Assembly: GCA_014529385.2 (NCBI GenBank)
Contig: CM043953.1
Coordinates: 80,856,338 to 80,920,337 of the forward strand
Source: Adiantum capillus-veneris
Lineage: Eukaryota; Streptophyta; Polypodiopsida; Polypodiales; Pteridaceae
Direction of reading: 5' to 3'
DNA length: 64,000 nt
The notes under the pieces were generated by a model. That model had not been told where the DNA came from. It saw nothing but the letters and a program-made list of their open reading frames with translations, and searched no databases. The position numbers were made by a program, and so were the translations under genes. Shown here piece after piece: positions 23,101-34,565 of the stretch; position 1 is the stretch's first letter, and every line of letters begins with the position of its first letter.

Positions 23101-25053
23101 CCTAACAAAGAAAAGCGTTATGTATACATGGTCTGCTAAGGAGAACAATGCTTTCGAAAAGCTTATCTCTCAACCTGTGCTTACACTACCGTATCTCTCA
23201 AAACCATTTGAGGTCCAATGCGATGCTTGTGGTGATTGCCTTGGAGCTGTTTTGCTCCAAGAAGGGCACGCCATAGGCTATGAGAGTCGAAGGCTCGACC
23301 CTGTTGAGCAAGCTCTAGGCATATACGAAAAGAAACTCCTTGCAGTTCTACATGCCTTAGACTCATGGAAGCACTATTTATTGGGGACTCCTTTCATTCT
23401 GCGAACGGATCACCAAAGTCTTAAGTACTTCATGACGCAGACCAAGCTCTCCGACAAACAAATGAGGTGGGCAAATTTCCTTTCGCAATTTCATTTTCAT
23501 ATTGCTCACATTGCTGGCAAGCATAATCAAGTAGCTGATGCACTCTCAAGACGGCCGAGAGTGAATGCGGTTTCCATAGCAACTCACAATGATCTATCTT
23601 CAATGATAGATGAGTATGCTATTGATCCCGATTTTAGAGATGTGATTTCAGCCCTTGCATTAGGGAAGAAAGAAGAACCATTTACTTTACAAGATGGTTA
23701 TCTTCTCTATGGCAATAGACTATTCGTTACTAACTCACTACGTGAGAAAGTAATGTATGAATCTCATGCTCCACCTTATGCGGGGCATAGAGGGATTCAG
23801 TCTACCTTAAAGGGAATTGAAACATATTTCTATTGGCCTACCATGAAAGTGAACATACAAGAGTATGTTTCCAAATGTGTGGTATGCCAAAAGACAAAAT
23901 TTGATAGAGGGAAGCAACTTGGATTGCTTCAACCCTTGTCAATCCCTAATTCACCATGGGAGAGCATATCCATGGATTTTATCTTTGGATTGCCTAAGTC
24001 AATCCATGGGAATACGGGAATATGGACGATAGTAGACAGGTTTAGTAAACAATCTCATTTTATACCTGTCAAAAAGACTATCAAAGCCCATCAAATGGCA
24101 ACCCTCTTTCTTTCACAATTTTCAAGTACCATGGCTTGCCCATGTCCATAGTGTCGGATAGAGATCCTAGAATGACCAGTAATTTCTGGAAGGGTCTCTT
24201 TGAGAATTTAGGAACAAGACTAAACTCCTCTTCGGCCTATCATCCACAAACTGATGGCCAAAGTGAAATAGCTAACCTAACCATTCTCGGTCTACTAAAA
24301 GCCTATGTAACGGAAGTAGATCAAAGATCCCAATGGGAGAATTACTTACCCTTAGTGGAGTATGCTTACAATAACACTGTACATACTTCCACGGGAAAAG
24401 CACCTTTCGAGGTAATTGAGGGAAGATCAAAAAGTCCCTTGCTACTTAAGGTACATGGGAAGATCTTCGTTGCAGATGAGTATAGCCGAGACCTACAAGA
24501 ATCTTTCCAAAAGATTAAGGGTGCTATCTCTATCTCACAGCAAAGGCAAAAGGCTGCTACTGACAAGCACAGAATAGCCCAAGCCTTTAAAGAAAATGAT
24601 TGGGTCTTGTTAAAGTTTCCCAAGGCTCGATTAAGGCACACAACGGGCAAGAATCCTACGGGTCACCAAAAGTACTATGCTAAACTAGCAAAAACGTACT
24701 ATGGTCCCTTTCAGATTCTTAGGTCAATCAATGAGATGGCCTATCAACTCAAGTTGCCCAATCATTGGCTCATACACAATGCTTTTCATGTGAGCCTATT
24801 AAAGCCTTACAAAGGAGAGCCACCTCAAGAACCAACTATTGAAGACCCACCGGAGATCGAGGACCAAGAAGAGGTGCTGCAGCCCGAGTGCATTCTCCGA
24901 CATGAAGACAAGGTACTAAGAGGCGGTAAGACTATCCGACGATATCTTATTAAGTTTAAGAATTATCCTTTTGAAGATGCTAGATGGATGCAAGGCATAC
25001 AATTAAAGGATAACCTAAACCTTGTCAATGCTTACAATTCTTCCCAAGAGTAA
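20127..25053 (+). pseudogene. gag-pol: G2 chromovirus gag-pol polyprotein
   Basis: The natural start is probably ATG 20127 (MVDNSKESEINVDNFDFAHA). That frame shifts near 20240-20270 into the 993-codon frame that carries everything to 23100. In order: a Ser/Lys/Arg-rich gag N-terminus, gag core (FLTYDGTFVATDKVLAFI, ARQWWSSLR), CCHC knuckle (21574-21615), protease with FDPCSTHNFIS, then RT with FFDDIIIYS near 22800. An 11-base deletion near 23066 shifts the frame; RNase H and integrase continue to 24151. A one-base deletion near 24118 shifts again into the integrase core and the chromodomain-like end at 25053. The protease reads DPC where G1 has DPG, removing the flap-side Gly of the D-x-G triplet. 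Only a few lesions: a young, dead copy. Confidence 0.93.
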
Positions 25054-25122
25054 GCAAATGTACAAAATGTTAAAAATGAACAAAATTTTTGTCTTATAAG
25101 ACTCTCTTTTTCTTTATTTGTG
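25054..25122 (+). other. Truncated G2 3' untranslated region
   Basis: The first about 70 bases after the pol stop match 17724-17793. The match ends at TTATTTGTGC, where C1 integrase sequence resumes. The PPT and 3' LTR of G2 are deleted. Confidence 0.85.
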
Positions 25123-25912
25123 CCATAGTATATTTCGAGACATTTTCAGCCATAGCCAGAAATTGTTTGAAGCACATAAAAACTTTGGACTTCGCTTTAA
25201 GCGGAAACATCCATGCATGCCTGGAGTAATCATCAATGAAAGTCACGAAGTAAAGGTCATTGCCCAAGGACGGAGTTTGCATGGACCCACAAACATCACT
25301 ATGCACAAGCTGCAACATGCATGTGGCCCGAATTGAACCATCCTTGGGAAAGGTAGAATGATGCATCTTACTGAAAATACAGCCTTCACAAACATGTTTG
25401 ACAGGTGCTTCAAGAGGCGGCAAAGAAGCAACCATATCAGATTTTTGCAAACGCAACAAACTGGCAAAATTCAGATGACCAAAACGTGCATGCCAAAGTT
25501 TTGCATCTGAAATAGCCCTTGAATCTCCAACTGCATTTGCAAAATTTTTTCCACACTTGTCATACAAAGTGAGCTTATATAGCCCACGGCACAAAAGCCC
25601 AGATGCAACGATTTCATCACCAAAACTGAGATCATGAACTGTACATCTATCATCGACAAATTTGACTAAAAGTCCAAGTCTAGCAAGTGTAGATACAGAC
25701 ATAAGATTCTTCTTGATCCCAGGTACATAAAGTGCATCAACAAGTGTGAAAGAACTGCCATTAGCAGTAGTAAGCACAATCTTTCCAACTCCCTGAACCG
25801 GATAAGAGGCATTGTTGGCACAAGTGATTGAATTCCCATGAGGGACATACTCGAGAGAGGTGAACAATTCACGATGTTAGGTAATGTGCTTTGTAGCACC
25901 ATTGTCGAAATA
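25123..25912 (-). pseudogene. pol: C1 protease end, GAG-pre-integrase and integrase N-half
   Basis: The minus strand shows a protease motif FDNGATKHIT (about 25885-25910) followed by a stop. A frame from 25867 then carries LYVPGIKKNLMSVSTLARLG, the GAG-pre-integrase zinc domain (LWHARFGHLNFASL, HVCEGCIFSKM) and the integrase core start (LVHSDVCGSM, VTFIDDYSRHAWMFPLKAK). It ends in the middle of the core at the gypsy junction, so the second catalytic Asp and the Glu are absent. Compare C4 (49640-50575). Confidence 0.88.
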
Positions 25913-25914
25913 CC

Positions 25915-27012
25915 ACACATGTGAATCTGCAGCCCAACTGACAAACATGCATCATGGACAACAAGATTGTAACTACACTCTGCACTAAAAGCCCATTCTG
26001 CATCAACATCAGTACCACAGTCTCCTTTCACACAAGACTCAACAATGGCTGCATTTGTAGTGGAACCAGCATTTCCAGTGGAACCACCCTCTTTCTTTTT
26101 AGCCTCTTTTGCCTTCAACTTAGGACACTGCTTGATCAAGTGATCATTAGCTTTACAATAATGGCAACGCATCTTCTTTTTGCCCTTATCACGAGAATTG
26201 CCAAATGAAGTGCTGCCAGCAGAAGCATTGGGAACAGAAGTTTAGCCACTCGTAGCAGAAACATAAGAAGTGGCTGCATTGATGTTACCACCCTTTCTTT
26301 GAGAAGCAATAAAAGCCTGTTCAACTCCACGCTATCTAGTCCTGTTTTTTCTAAAAAGTGACTCTTGCAACATCAATGTGTATAATGCATCAAACTTGAC
26401 AACTTCTAGATTTCCTTGGGTCATGAGTCTCCAAGTACTAGCAAAAGTCTGGTACGAATCTGGTAAGGCATCAAGAACAGTCTGCACAAGGGAACTATCT
26501 GAAATGATTTCACCTGCAGAAATAAGTTGCTCATTGGTATCCTTGACACTAGCAAGGAAAGTGTCCATATCATCTTCCTCATGCATAATCTTCGACTCCA
26601 TCTCTTTACGCAACAAAGCAATTCTATCCTCATTGCGACTTGCATAAAGACCAACCAAAATATCCCAAGCCTGTTTTGTAGATTTTGCTAAACGGATGTG
26701 AGGAACAATAGTGCAGTTCACAGACAATGCAATCAATGCATGAGCCTACACATCCTTTATATCCCAATGAGCTTGTTCTGCCATAGGCAAAACAACTCTA
26801 ATGGCAGCAATCCTTGCAACAAGACCTGCAACATCCTCAACATCGCCTACATCCTCAGAACCAAGATGTACATCAATGCCCTGCACAATATTCTAGACGC
26901 CCTTTGACACAAGAACGTGTTGCATCATATAAGCCCACATAGGGTAATTGTCCCCATCCAACCTGTCCTCAACAACAAACATCTTGAAGACATCTGTGTT
27001 GTTGTCAGCCAT
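25915..27012 (-). pseudogene. gag: C1 copia gag
   Basis: ATG at 27012 (MADNNTDVFKMFVVEDRLDGDN). The frame has TAG stops at 26893 (Leu codon TTG in C4) and near 26746. It continues open at 26736-26332 with a UBN2-type gag core (TKQAWDILVGLYASRNEDRI, LLRKEMESKIMHEEDDMDTFL, LVQTVLDALPDSYQTF). After another stop come a Gly/Ser linker and the CX2CX4HX4C knuckle CHYCKANDHLIKQC (about 26130-26172). Gag coats the RNA; the domain order is normal for copia. Confidence 0.88.
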
Positions 27013-27358
27013 GGTAAATGCTGCACTTGATGTTAAAACTGCCCGAAAACAGGAGAAACGGAGTGGGAACAACACGTGCTATATAACACAAACTGTAGAA
27101 GATTGTAAGGCAACTGTTATGCAGAAAACGGCACTGACAAAAATTCTGCACAAAATGACAAAATTGCCTGTGCAGACCTGCATGTAGTGGAAACGTAGGC
27201 TGAAATGAGCCAGAATAAAAATCTGAGCAAATTAAGCTCTACGAGTTCTCCCAAAATATTTTTCGACTACGAACGCTTGCCAAACCTCACTGTAATCGGA
27301 GAAAGTGAGCAGGCGTGTGCTGGAGCAGCTGGCGACTAAGTGCGGGAGGACGTAACCT

Positions 27359-27370
27359 GCTCTGATACCA
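27359..27370 (-). promoter_or_regulatory. C1 primer binding site (initiator Met tRNA)
   Basis: The minus strand reads TGGTATCAGAGC, two bases after the LTR terminus CCAACA. Confidence 0.93.
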
Positions 27371-27372
27371 AT

Positions 27373-27509
27373 TGTTGGAATTAGGGTTGCAGAGAAACGC
27401 ACACAGCTTGGAGAAGACGAAGGAAGCTCAAGGCACACAATAGAGATTGTGTTACTTAGTGTGCAATGGAAAGATAGATAGCCCTAGAGTGATGGGCATA
27501 TATACAATG
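27373..27509 (-). mobile_element. C1 5' LTR, truncated
   Basis: It matches the terminal 137 bases of the 11049 LTR, then stops at TATACAATG. A GAGGG target duplication and solo LTR S1 follow. The rest of the LTR is not found beyond S1, so a deletion is also involved. Confidence 0.88.
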
Positions 27510-27514
27510 GAGGG

Positions 27515-28161
27515 TGTTAAGTTTGGAGCTTGATTTACCTCTTGTAATTTTTAGTATTAAAAACGCACATTTGTAAGGCTCCCTTATGAGGAGAAGCTAT
27601 CGTGCATTGACGAAAATCACTCTCCGAAAAATAAAAATGCACGCCCAGTCTCGGGTTCGCGAGAATATTATGGCCGGATGGCGGCTCGAAAAGTGGTCGA
27701 AAAACGGTCAGTCGATTGGCCGATTGGCCGATGGCCAATAGTCGATGGCCGGTGATTGAAAGTCAATGACCAGTGGCCGATGGTGGAATTCAATTGCTGG
27801 TGGCCAATTTCAAGGTGGAATTGTCTTCTCAAGGACGGCCACACATGGGCCCAATGCAGAGTCCAACTTAAACTTGTCTACACAAGGACGACTACACACG
27901 ATTGCCTCTTATGAGAGAGGGCAGCCCTTTTGAAGGAGGCCTATTTACACACAAAATGCATTGTGGTTCATTGTGGAGGTGATGCAACAAGGTGTGTGTG
28001 TGTGTGTGTGTATGTGTGTGTGAGGTGGTGAGAGCGAAGCAAGGTGGGAGCTCTATTAAGGGTATAATCTCTTTGTAACCTACTTCTTGTTTGAAGTACT
28101 AAAGCCATTCAATGGTTGCTTTCCCGTGGATGTAGTTGGGTGAACCACGTATATCGTTTGT

Positions 28162-28240
<79 letters not shown>

Positions 28241-28318
28241 CTCTTGTATGTGAAAATTATCTCTCTCCATTAAGTAAACTACTCTAATATCTACTTAGCT
28301 ATGTCCTATTTCATAACA
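27515..28318 (+). mobile_element. Solo LTR S1 with target duplication GAGGG
   Basis: It starts TGTTAAG and ends CATAACA, 804 bp, flanked by GAGGG at 27510-27514 and 28319-28323. The inverted copy S2 at 38784-39466 confirms both ends. Inside are GT (27991-28022), CT (28157-28206) and TA (28207-28238) tracts. No PBS or PPT and no coding sequence adjoin it, so it is a solo LTR. Confidence 0.88.
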
Positions 28319-28323
28319 GAGGG

Positions 28324-30247
28324 GAGGGGGGAGCAAACAATGTATGCCATGTGATCCACTTGCATGGAATTGAAGGCAGTAGTGTTGGTGCGATGCCAAA
28401 CAGCCAAGGAAGATAGATGACATGTAGAGGCACACAAGTGATGCATGGCTTCCATGTGAGAGAGCAAAGGAATGGTGGAAGTGACACATACAATAAGGAT
28501 TTCAAAAGGAACCAGAGGATGCAAGGAAAAAGAGAACCTTTGAACTTATTCATGCATTTTATATATTTTGAAGTCATTAGGAGTTATATTTTGCAACTAA
28601 TGGAAGCTACAACTATGGTAAAATTGTTGGGGTAAAGGTGATGTCCCTTACCTCGAGCCGGACATTGTGTCTGATTGTTTGTACGTATACAAACTAATAA
28701 GGAGCTCCCCATTTGAGGCCTCCTCCACCCACACACAGTGTATGCTCTGCTTCTCTCCTTCCCTGCATGCACGCATTTGCATTGGTGCATTTACAACTAC
28801 TATCAAAGCATCGGCTTTCTGGTCCGCTTTTGGCATGTGCAAGAGCCTCAAAACGAGCTAAGGTTTGAGCCTTAGTGTGCAATGAGTCTTAGAGATCAAC
28901 TATGATACTCTACAGAGTATGCAGTGGAGATTTTGGAGTCTTTGAGTTTGGAAGCTTGCAAAAGGGGAACGAATTAAAGCAATGTTGTTGGGAGCTACTG
29001 TGTATCATTAACTATAGCGCTTGGTAGCATCCATTCTCTAAAAGAAATCGAAGGCAGTTGGGAGCCTTCACAATAACGTTTATGTTCATACTACTGTGTT
29101 GAAGCAAGGCTTAGGCTGCTTACGCACCAAAACTGTGTCTGTCCATCCCCTTTTTGATTGGCCAAGTAGCCTTTACACACCAAGCTTGGAGGGAGGGGTT
29201 ACAACAGCAACGCTATTGGTTGCACAGTGCTTTCAATGAATTGGGTGTAGAGCCCATAGCCTGTATGTTGATGGACAGGTAGTCCCGACTGCCCAAGCCT
29301 TTGTCCACTGCTCCAAGTACGCTACCAATCAGTCTATGCTTGTTGTCCTCCACGCAACACGTGCACTTGCTGCCCAATTTTGGGCAGTCGATGCGTAAAC
29401 AACCTTATAATAGCGCAATAAGCAATGAAACAATTTCAATACAGTAGCATTAATTGTGTTGAGGCATAGAATAGCATTAAAATTTAAATTCACCAGTGCT
29501 TGTGACTTGCAAGAAACTGTAGCGCTTAGGCAAATTGCTTACTATAGCACTGGGAATTTGGGCTTCGAAAAGTGTTGTACTGCAATAGAGGGAGCAATCA
29601 CAAGTGTTAGCTCGGTATTAGAGAGCTAGGACATCCCAAATCAGAAAGCTTCTCCCAGACAACATTTTTCTTTGGCATCAACTATCGGAAACTTTTTGCT
29701 ATCGACACTTTTCTTGGAATTGAGAGCTTTGACATTTGGGATTCGGATTCCTGCATCGACAAGCACTTTTGTATGGCAGCAAAATGTGGCATCAGCATTG
29801 TCTTAACGGCTTTGACATAGCAAGAGCGCGAGAGAGTAGTTTGAATCTTCCCCAACATATCCTTGACATTGGCTACCTTCCTCCAACTTAGCCTCACCAT
29901 TGGCTCTCCTCCCATGCCCATTCTAGACTGGTTTTACTCCGACAGACTTTTCCCGGTATCCCAGCATACCGGCCTCTACTTACTAGGAGACATATCAAGA
30001 GAGAGTGGCATCGGCTCTCCTCTAGCCCGCATCTAGAGCGGCTCAACTCCGACATAGTCTCTTTTGGTGACTTATGGCTTTGATGGTTTTTTCAAAGCAA
30101 TTTTGATCGAGGTTTTATGCTCACAGATTGTGTTCTTCTAGTGCGGATTATGATGCATAGGTTATGTGCTAATGTATGGCTATGTGGGTTACTCCAGAGA
30201 GTTCTCCAGTGCCATTTTGTGTGGCTTTATGCTATGTATGCATATGC
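28324..30247. other. Spacer between S1 and element N
   Basis: No supported gene. Short frames (28306-28882, 29682-29921) overlap in several registers without motifs. A diverged direct repeat of about 45 bp (GGCTCTCCTC ... CTCCGACA) occurs near 29900 and 30015. Confidence 0.45.
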
Positions 30248-30252
30248 ACATA

Positions 30253-30847
30253 TGTGCGCGCTTGTCGCACGTGTCAATGCAAGGGACTTGCCGATAGACT
30301 GTGTGCGAGCGACAAATGGCTCCAAGCACACAACTAGCCTAAACTAGTAAGCTCAAAGATGACAATGGTGTGTCACTCACCGCTCTACGCTTGCTGTCGT
30401 GGAGGATTCCTCGCCACGAAGAAGAGGGAGACGCCGCTACACCGCGCTCAACCGCCTCGCCGCCGTCGTGTCATCTTCGCAATGCTCGATCACACACACA
30501 CACACACACACTCTCTCTCTCTCTCTCTCTCTCTCACGCATACACACACACACAAGGAGATGAAGAAGAAGAAGATAGAGATGGAGCAAGAGCACTCTTC
30601 AATTGCACAAATGAAAGAATGAGTGAATTTTAGGTTTAGTTGACTTTTATATGAGCTCGCCCCATTCAAACTTGGGCGCCCATGCTTAGCCAACTAATTC
30701 CTTGAATGTTCCAGTTAGAGTGCGCCTCTCATGGGCGATCACTCTTACCCTTTTTCTATTGGACCGACAAGCCCTGTAGCTGACTCTACCAAATAAATAA
30801 TACGGTGTCCACATCGTAGGTGATAGGAATGTGCGTGAGGGTTAACA
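30253..30847 (-). mobile_element. Element N 3' LTR (595 bp)
   Basis: Minus orientation TGTTAACCC to CGCACA. It is near-identical to 36871-37456 except for the microsatellite: here AC plus CT plus AC (30492-30556), there a single CT tract. Confidence 0.92.
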
Positions 30848-30860
30848 TGCTCCCCTTCCT
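30848..30860 (-). promoter_or_regulatory. Element N polypurine tract
   Basis: The minus strand reads AGGAAGGGGAGCA directly against the LTR TG. Confidence 0.88.
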
Positions 30861-32488
30861 GATGTAGATTCCGTCCTCGGAAGCTATTGAGTTGAAGTTC
30901 GTTCGTTGAGGTGGAAGAGCATTTGAGATGAATGTCCTTAGCCTTCTTTAGTCACTGCAAAATCAAACAACATTGGCACAGTAATTGCATTCTCATATAC
31001 TATTAAAAAGCATATGCAGTTTTAGGCAGACAAATTGATTGGTAGCAAAATTTTAAACCATTTGCCAGCAATAAACATTAAATTGTAATATAATCAAACG
31101 CATAAACAATTATGAAGGTCAAAAACTAAACAAGTTTGGGGTCGCTAATTTAACAGTTGAAAGGCACTAGAGGTCAACTATTAATACCATGGGCAAGCTT
31201 CTCAATTTTCTTCGATCAATTAACTTGTTTAATCGCAAGAGCCAAGTATTTCATGTCCGAGGGCTGACTAGAGGCTATACCTAGAAGGCCTTGTAGTTAA
31301 GCTACTATAAAAGGAATTTCTCATGAAATCATCGCCTGACTGATTACCTTTTCTTTGATCCCCCAAAGTATTTTCACATTGTTTCAATTTGATGTGTGTG
31401 CTTATTTTGCATGCCTTGGGTTTTTTGCTTTTCAAGGAAAAGCGCCCACACTGGGAACCTCTAGGGCTCTAGTACCATAGGCGATACATGTGAGTGAAGT
31501 ACCAAATCAAGCTGAGATTTCTCTTTCCGCTTTAGATTTTACATTGTGGCACTTGGATTTTTTATTGTTTGTTCATTTTCAACATTTTAATTTTGTAACT
31601 TTGGGGGGTCATATAACACTGTTACCCTTCTCAGGCTCATCACATTAGTAAACCCCCTTTATAATACTTAAGCTAAAGGTCAATAGGGACTAAGCCCACT
31701 AGAAAGCCCTAGTACATTTCACACAATGCTGCCTAAATCGGATTAAGAACCTAAGTAACCATTGATTATTAGGAAGGCATTCCCCATGGTATTAAGAGAA
31801 GATATCTAGCGCCTAGCTTGGTCAAACTAGCTTAGTCGGACTACTTGATTTTTAAACCTAGACAAGTGATTATGACAAAAAAATTACATAGAATTTAATG
31901 TTTGATACTAAGCAAATATGTTGGATATTATGCTACCAATCACAATTAAAACAGACAAACATGGATGCAAAAAGGGCAATGCTAATGGACAAGAAACACC
32001 TGTTTGTGTTGATGATCGCGCTTGATTTGAAAAGTGGACGAGAGAGAAATTCCATGAAGGTCCAAATCCTAACCACGGCAACACGTTCCTGTACACACAA
32101 GGAAACACAAAGAATACCTCTAGGAGGCACATCAGTGGGAAGAAAGAACTTTGCTAATCACTAAACTCTAAAATAGAAACACTCCTATCGTACTAATCCT
32201 ACCTACCCTCCATCACTCGAGTGATGAGGATCAAAGGTGTTATATGACATAGGTTTCTGTTTTAGTGTACCGGATGTGAATGTGTAGGTTTGGGTCAATG
32301 TTTTGACTTTTATTGTGCATACTCGTTTGCTAATTGCTCTTGCTCTTTATTATTTTTGTTTTTTGTGAGTATAAGGCTTTATATATACATTCCCTAAGAT
32401 TGGGAGATTGAGAGGTAAGGGAGGAAGGTTGAGAGGGGAGTGAGTGAATGATGACTATCAGCAAACACTCCCCCCTTCCTTGGGCAGA
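30861..32488 (-). other. Element N 3' untranslated interior
   Basis: About 1.6 kb, AT-rich, with no long frame on the minus strand and no retroviral motif. It occupies the place where RT-RNase H-integrase would lie in an autonomous element. The plus frame at 31898-32164 is unsupported. Confidence 0.6.
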
Positions 32489-33004
32489 TCATACCGTTTG
32501 AAATGTGCTCGTCACCCTTTGAAACCAATTGTTCCAGTTGGTAACAGGTGAGGATTTTTGCCAGTAGTTTTCTATTACCTTAGGTGCCTCATCGAGTTGC
32601 AAGGGTGGTAAGGTACTCTCCCAGGATTGAACTTGAAGTGGTTCATCAGGTGATTCTTGAACACTAGGAGGTGTGGATTTCTTTGTAGCTTTATGGAGGT
32701 CCACTATTGTAGGTGGAGGCTGTGGAGAAGCTTTTACCTCTATGGATGCATTATATGAGGAGCTAGAAGCTTCATGGGACTCCCCCCTTCCTGAGCTAGG
32801 TGGAACAAATTTTTCTTTCTTCGGTACCCAAACTAGCTTTGGAGCGGGTGTGTAGCATTCAACGATTTTTTTCTTTCCACAATCGTCAATTCGTTTTGGA
32901 GCTCTAGGATTGGGCGCACATGGGTCAGGTGACAAGTAAGAATACAATCTACGTTTTGGCACCCAGATTTGATCATTTCCTTGATAGTAGCCTTGGGCTT
33001 CCAA
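32489..33004 (-). CDS. Element N internal frame, Pro/Lys-rich, unknown
   Basis: An uninterrupted 171-codon frame lies downstream of the protease remnant. The product is basic and proline-rich (VWVPKKEKFVPPSSG; an earlier related IWVPKRRLYS), suggesting an internal WVPK repeat. It ends near a Trp/Asn cluster (NYWQKSSPVTNWNNWFQ). No retroviral domain is recognised. It may be the C-terminal part of the gag-protease polyprotein or an accessory frame. The start is not fixed: related protein-like sequence continues upstream (33090-33190) in other frames with breaks. Confidence 0.4.
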   Translation of the reverse strand: MEAQGYYQGNDQIWVPKRRLYSYLSPDPCAPNPRAPKRIDDCGKKKIVECYTPAPKLVWVPKKEKFVPPSSGRGESHEASSSSYNASIEVKASPQPPPTIVDLHKATKKSTPPSVQESPDEPLQVQSWESTLPPLQLDEAPKVIENYWQKSSPVTNWNNWFQRVTSTFQTV

Positions 33005-33236
33005 TAGTCATTTAGGAATCCACCACCACATTTCCTTACATTTCTTGGAGCGAGTGGGACGCTTGTTACAAGGCTTCTGTTTTTTAGCACTAGCTATAAT
33101 CGCTAAAGAAGCTTTAGGGAGCCACTTGTATGTTTTCTTCGTTATATTAGCATGAGTCTTGTCAGAAGCTATATGCATTGCTTCTAGCATATTTTAAGGG
33201 TACGACTAGTGGCATTTCATCCCCCTCAGATGTTAC

Positions 33237-33660
33237 CTAGGTCGTCCCCCTGTTTCCCCAAGTGTCTATGGTTGCTGCTAGGTGGACCCAATCCACATTG
33301 TTCGACTCAGTCATCCCAGGTAGTACGTCCATATAAGGAGAATCTTCCCCAAAATCAGTGTCCACTTTACACGTGTAACAATACTGCAATGGAGCCGAGT
33401 GAGCTGTGGTGTCAAATCTGTAATCAATTATAAACTTGTTTCCTAGAGGATGTGCTTGAGCAGTTACCATATCCACTTGAATAACAGAATCCTGGAACTG
33501 CAAGTAGACATGGTTTTTAGACCAGTCATGCACCATTTTGGCTTCCCTCATGAAAGGACGTCCTAAGATCATCTCAGATACCATAGTGTGCTTGGAGAAA
33601 TCCATAACAATGAAGGTAACTCTTATTTTATGTCCAAAGACCTTGATCTTGAGATTTTTT
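33237..33660 (-). pseudogene. Element N protease remnant
   Basis: A 122-codon frame with MILGRPFMREAKMVHDWSKNHVYL, typical of the C-terminal half of gypsy retropepsins (ILGRPWL-like box). The upstream catalytic D-[ST/P]-G triplet is not visible in any frame. The junction to gag is disturbed by a 55-bp tandem duplication (33621-33714). Confidence 0.65.
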
Positions 33661-33678
33661 CTAGCATCCCAATAACTC

Positions 33679-34565
33679 TTATTTTATGTCCAAAGACCTT
33701 GATCTTGAGATTTTCCCATTGAATTTTACTCTAGAAGTAGGGCATTCACTGGTACTATGCGGTCCATAGCATACTGAGCACCATTGTTGCTCCCTTCTTG
33801 GATATATATGATTGTTTTGCGGAGTACGATTGTCTCTATGACTCTCTTGAATAGCCTTGGTGAGATCTGCTAAAGTCATCTCAAATATCTTTGGCTCCTT
33901 AGCAATAGGCTTTAGGGTCATTGACTGATGCCCCGATGCTTGCGCGCTAATAGATTTAGGCTCAACAGACACTCTTTCTCCTTGAATCATTAAATTATCC
34001 TCCAATTGGATCGCATTGGTGGTGACTGATTCCCAAGTGGTGATACCTCTAATGATTAAGCCATTGTAGATATCCTCATGTCGTAATCCCCTAATGAATC
34101 TATCAAGAAATTGATTATTATTGAAACGCTCATTTGGATTACAATGAGAATTCAAATGCTTCAAGTGACTAATAAAGTCTCTCACCAACTCTCCTTCCTC
34201 TCGTTGGGCTTTCTGGAGCTGAGAGGCTACACCCCAAAGCACTCCCTCTCATATGTATTCTTTCAAGAACAGTCTCCTAAGAGTAGGGTAAGTCGTTTTT
34301 TCTTCCACCCTTAGGGTTCTATACCAATCCCCAGCCTTTCCACTTAAGGTTAGGCTTAAAGTATTACTCTTATGCTGGTCATTATGTTCTCCTAGAGAAT
34401 TTCATATTTGTTCAAACACTTCGATATGCTTTCTCACATCCGCGTCTCCACTAAATTTTTGTGTGAGCTTGGCTATTTGTACTGACTTACTTCTAGGCTC
34501 TCTATCAGGCATGTTACGCATATTCTCAGCGATAGATCAACAGATAGCTTGAGCAAATGTTGCCA
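33679..34565 (-). pseudogene. gag: Element N gag core and zinc knuckle
   Basis: One minus-strand frame from about 34565 down to 33679 is broken by three TGA codons (near 34542, 34395 and 34245). It carries a Retrotrans_gag domain: KLTQKFSGDADVRKHIEVFEQ, LTLSGKAGDWYRTLRVEEKTTYPTL, then the open 187 codons with QKAQREEGELVRDFISHLKHL and FLDRFIRGLRHEDIYNGL. A CCHC-like knuckle of unusual spacing, CSVCYGPHSTSEC (CX2CX3HX4C), follows near 33760. The frame is the same as 34977-34537, so gag is one polypeptide with TGA lesions. Confidence 0.8.

Larger units (their letters stand above)
13208..25122 (+). mobile_element. Chained chromovirus block G1-LTR-G2
   Basis: The arrangement is truncated LTR (13208-14125), internal G1 (14126-18079), full LTR (18080-19709) and internal G2 (19710-25122, cut before its 3' LTR). 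The middle LTR serves G1 as 3' LTR and G2 as 5' LTR. Such chains arise by recombination between elements or by insertion of a concatemer. The left flank in C1 is CCGTG. No matching duplication can be read on the right because that end is deleted. Confidence 0.9.
11049..27509 (-). mobile_element. Copia C1 split by nested gypsy block
   Basis: A minus-strand Ty1/copia element. Its 3' LTR is at 11049-11267 and RNase H/RT at 11389-12987. The gypsy block interrupts at 13208-25122. Integrase and protease lie at 25123-25912, gag at about 25915-27012, the PBS at 27359-27370 and a truncated 5' LTR at 27373-27509. Domain order PR-IN-RT-RH is that of copia. The integrase C-terminal half is missing at the nesting site, so a deletion accompanied or followed the nested insertion. 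Confidence 0.9.

Noticed and set aside
28324-28350. G-rich tract after S1 as a polypurine tract of an S element
   Set aside because: It lies on the wrong side for a PPT in the orientation given by the TATA box, and its first five bases are the target duplication.
28625-28640. TGTTGGGGTAAAGG as another LTR start
   Set aside because: It resembles the first bases of LTR P but similarity stops at once and no end or second copy is visible.
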